60,691 nt of DNA, from contig NZ_JAEAMR010000022.1 in NCBI RefSeq assembly GCF_015999245.1, positions 225,024 through 285,714 on the forward strand, given 5' to 3'. Made by a program: the position numbers and the translations under genes. The DNA comes from Streptomyces sp. AV19 (GTDB lineage: Bacteria; Actinomycetota; Actinomycetes; Streptomycetales; Streptomycetaceae). Positions within the stretch are counted from its first letter, which is position 1; each line of letters begins with the position of its first letter. Under the pieces are notes generated by a model. That model had not been told where the DNA came from, did no database searches, and saw only the letters and a list, made by a program, of their open reading frames with translations. Positions 59,794-60,691 of the stretch are shown here, one piece after another.

Positions 59794-60576
59794 GTGGGGG
59801 ACAGCAGGCCCGTATATCTGCGCATCGCGGACGACCTGCGGCGGCGGATCGACGACGGCTCGCTCACCGTGGGCGCCCGGATCCCCTCCCGCTCCGAGCT
59901 CAAACGCGCCTACGCGGCCAGCGACCAGACCGTGGACCGCGCGGTGCGGGTGCTGAAGGCCGCCGGGTACGCGCAGGGGCAGTTCGGTCGGGGCGTGTTC
60001 GTCACCGACCGGGCGCCGCTGGGCACGCTGCTGCGGACGACGGGGGCGGTGGACACGCCGTTCGCCGCGGAGCTGCACCCCGCCCGCGACCCCGGCCACC
60101 GGGCCGCCCGCGGCCGCGCGGACACCGTGCTGACCTGGGAGGCGTCCTCCAGCGAGACGCCCGCGCCCGCGCCGATCGCCGAGCGCCTGGGCATCACGGC
60201 GGGCGAGCCGGTGCTGTGCACGGAGTACGAGTACCTGGCCAACCGGCACCCCGTCCAACTGGCCACCAGCTGGGAGCCGCTGACCGTCACCGCCGGCACC
60301 GACGTCGTCCTCCCCGAGCGCGGGCCGTACGCGCGGCGCGGGGTGCGGGGGCGGATGGCGGCCATCGGCGTCCGGGTCGTCCGGGCCCGGGAGCTGGTCG
60401 GCTCCCGGCCGGCGACGACGCCGGAGGCGGAGGCGCTCGGCTGCGCGGCCGGCCAGTGCGTCACGGTCGTCGAGCGCACGCACTTCGACGGGGAGGACCG
60501 GGCGGTGGAGACCTCGGACATCGTGGTCCGCGCGGACCGGTGGCGGCTGGAGTACGCCATCGCGTTCACGAGCTGA
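59794..60576 (+). CDS. GntR-family (HutC/UTRA-type) regulator
   Basis: 260 residues from GTG 59794 (RBS AAGGGAG). ATG 59764 would add 10 residues without an RBS. The N-terminal winged HTH (PVYLRIADDLRRRIDDGSLTVGARIPSRSELKRAYAASDQTVDRAVRVL) is followed by a UTRA-like ligand domain with VLCTEYEYLANRHPVQLATSWEPL and the C-terminal VVRADRWRLEYAI. UTRA domains usually bind small metabolites such as sugars or amino acids. Divergent from gluA. A local regulator of glutamate import is the simplest inference. Confidence 0.9.
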   Translation: MGDSRPVYLRIADDLRRRIDDGSLTVGARIPSRSELKRAYAASDQTVDRAVRVLKAAGYAQGQFGRGVFVTDRAPLGTLLRTTGAVDTPFAAELHPARDPGHRAARGRADTVLTWEASSSETPAPAPIAERLGITAGEPVLCTEYEYLANRHPVQLATSWEPLTVTAGTDVVLPERGPYARRGVRGRMAAIGVRVVRARELVGSRPATTPEAEALGCAAGQCVTVVERTHFDGEDRAVETSDIVVRADRWRLEYAIAFTS

Positions 60577-60600
60577 GGCTGCCGGGGGGGATTTGCCCCT

Positions 60601-60691
60601 CCCCGCCCTTTCACCGTTTCTTCGCGCTCCGCGCGGGCAACGCGGCTGCGCCGCGTTCGTCCTCAAGCGCCGGACGGGCTGATTCAGCCCG
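60601..60691. repeat. Dispersed GC-rich intergenic repeat, copy 5 (runs to window end)
   Basis: CCCCGCCCTTTCACCGTTTC at 60601-60620 is followed by a CGCGGCTGCGCCGCG palindrome. The second module TCCTCAAGCGCCGGACGGGC starts at 60660 and matches 45788 over 23 bases. The repeat continues beyond the window. Confidence 0.8.

Overview
The window looks like a Streptomyces chromosome segment. G+C is very high and third codon positions are strongly G/C. GTG and TTG starts are frequent. Many families are typical of the genus: an NsrR with the S. coelicolor ligand spacing, an F420-type LLM oxidoreductase, a T7SS-type Rhs toxin, a BCCT carrier, gluABCD, and short GC-rich intergenic repeats. No rRNA, tRNA or CRISPR array was seen. 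All calls come from reading the sequence. No search or alignment program was run, and family names and cited residue numbers are from memory.

Layout. 1-4400: a DHA2 drug exporter with a three-domain tail, an SRPBCC protein and a HEAT-like protein. 4712-7421: a double-length 3-hydroxyacyl-CoA dehydrogenase and a TetR regulator. 7430-25500: about 18 kb of accessory DNA. It holds a kinase-like gene, a 2OG-Fe(II) oxygenase, a four-gene polymorphic toxin locus (T7SS-type Rhs protein with a colicin D-like tRNase tip and a fused immunity protein), decayed genes (DUF7674, DUF6879, an MFS 3' end), an IS630 element nested in the end of a decayed IS5-type element, an XRE-TPR regulator, a pterin dehydratase, a secreted YGSN protein and two MFS carriers. 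25940-32033: ccr, ecm, a malyl-CoA-lyase-type gene, a MaoC hydratase and an acyl-CoA dehydrogenase, which together form an ethylmalonyl-CoA pathway operon. 32214-33705: psd and pssA (phosphatidylethanolamine synthesis). 34109-38013: glycerate kinase, a BCCT carrier and a MerR-peroxiredoxin fusion with its operator. 38115-42450: a collagen-like secreted protein, an unusual radical SAM protein and a TerA-like protein. 42944-45618: ogt and an Ada-AlkA fusion, then a small HTH gene and a broken Clp-N gene. 46010-51500: reductive pyrimidine/beta-alanine catabolism genes and an isochorismatase fold protein. 51513-54291: secreted gamma-glutamyltransferase and SGNH hydrolase. 54387-56165: nsrR-hmp with two matching operators. 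56398-60576: gluABCD-type amino acid importer with a divergent GntR regulator.

How the genes work together. The dehydrogenase at 4712 makes or oxidises 3-hydroxybutyryl-CoA, and the operon at 25940 takes crotonyl-CoA through ethylmalonyl-CoA to glyoxylate and propionyl-CoA. In S. coelicolor, as I recall it, these genes are contiguous and followed by psd-pssA. Here the accessory block separates the TetR gene from ccr, and a copy of the TetR 3' end lies inside the block, so the block appears to have been inserted. The toxin locus is the most interesting accessory system: four overlapping genes encode two small accessory proteins, the toxin, and an immunity protein with an unexplained N-terminal domain. 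Short repeats built around GAAACGGTGAAAGGGCGGGG punctuate gene ends across the window, and one about 80 bp copy is nearly identical at sites 45 kb apart.
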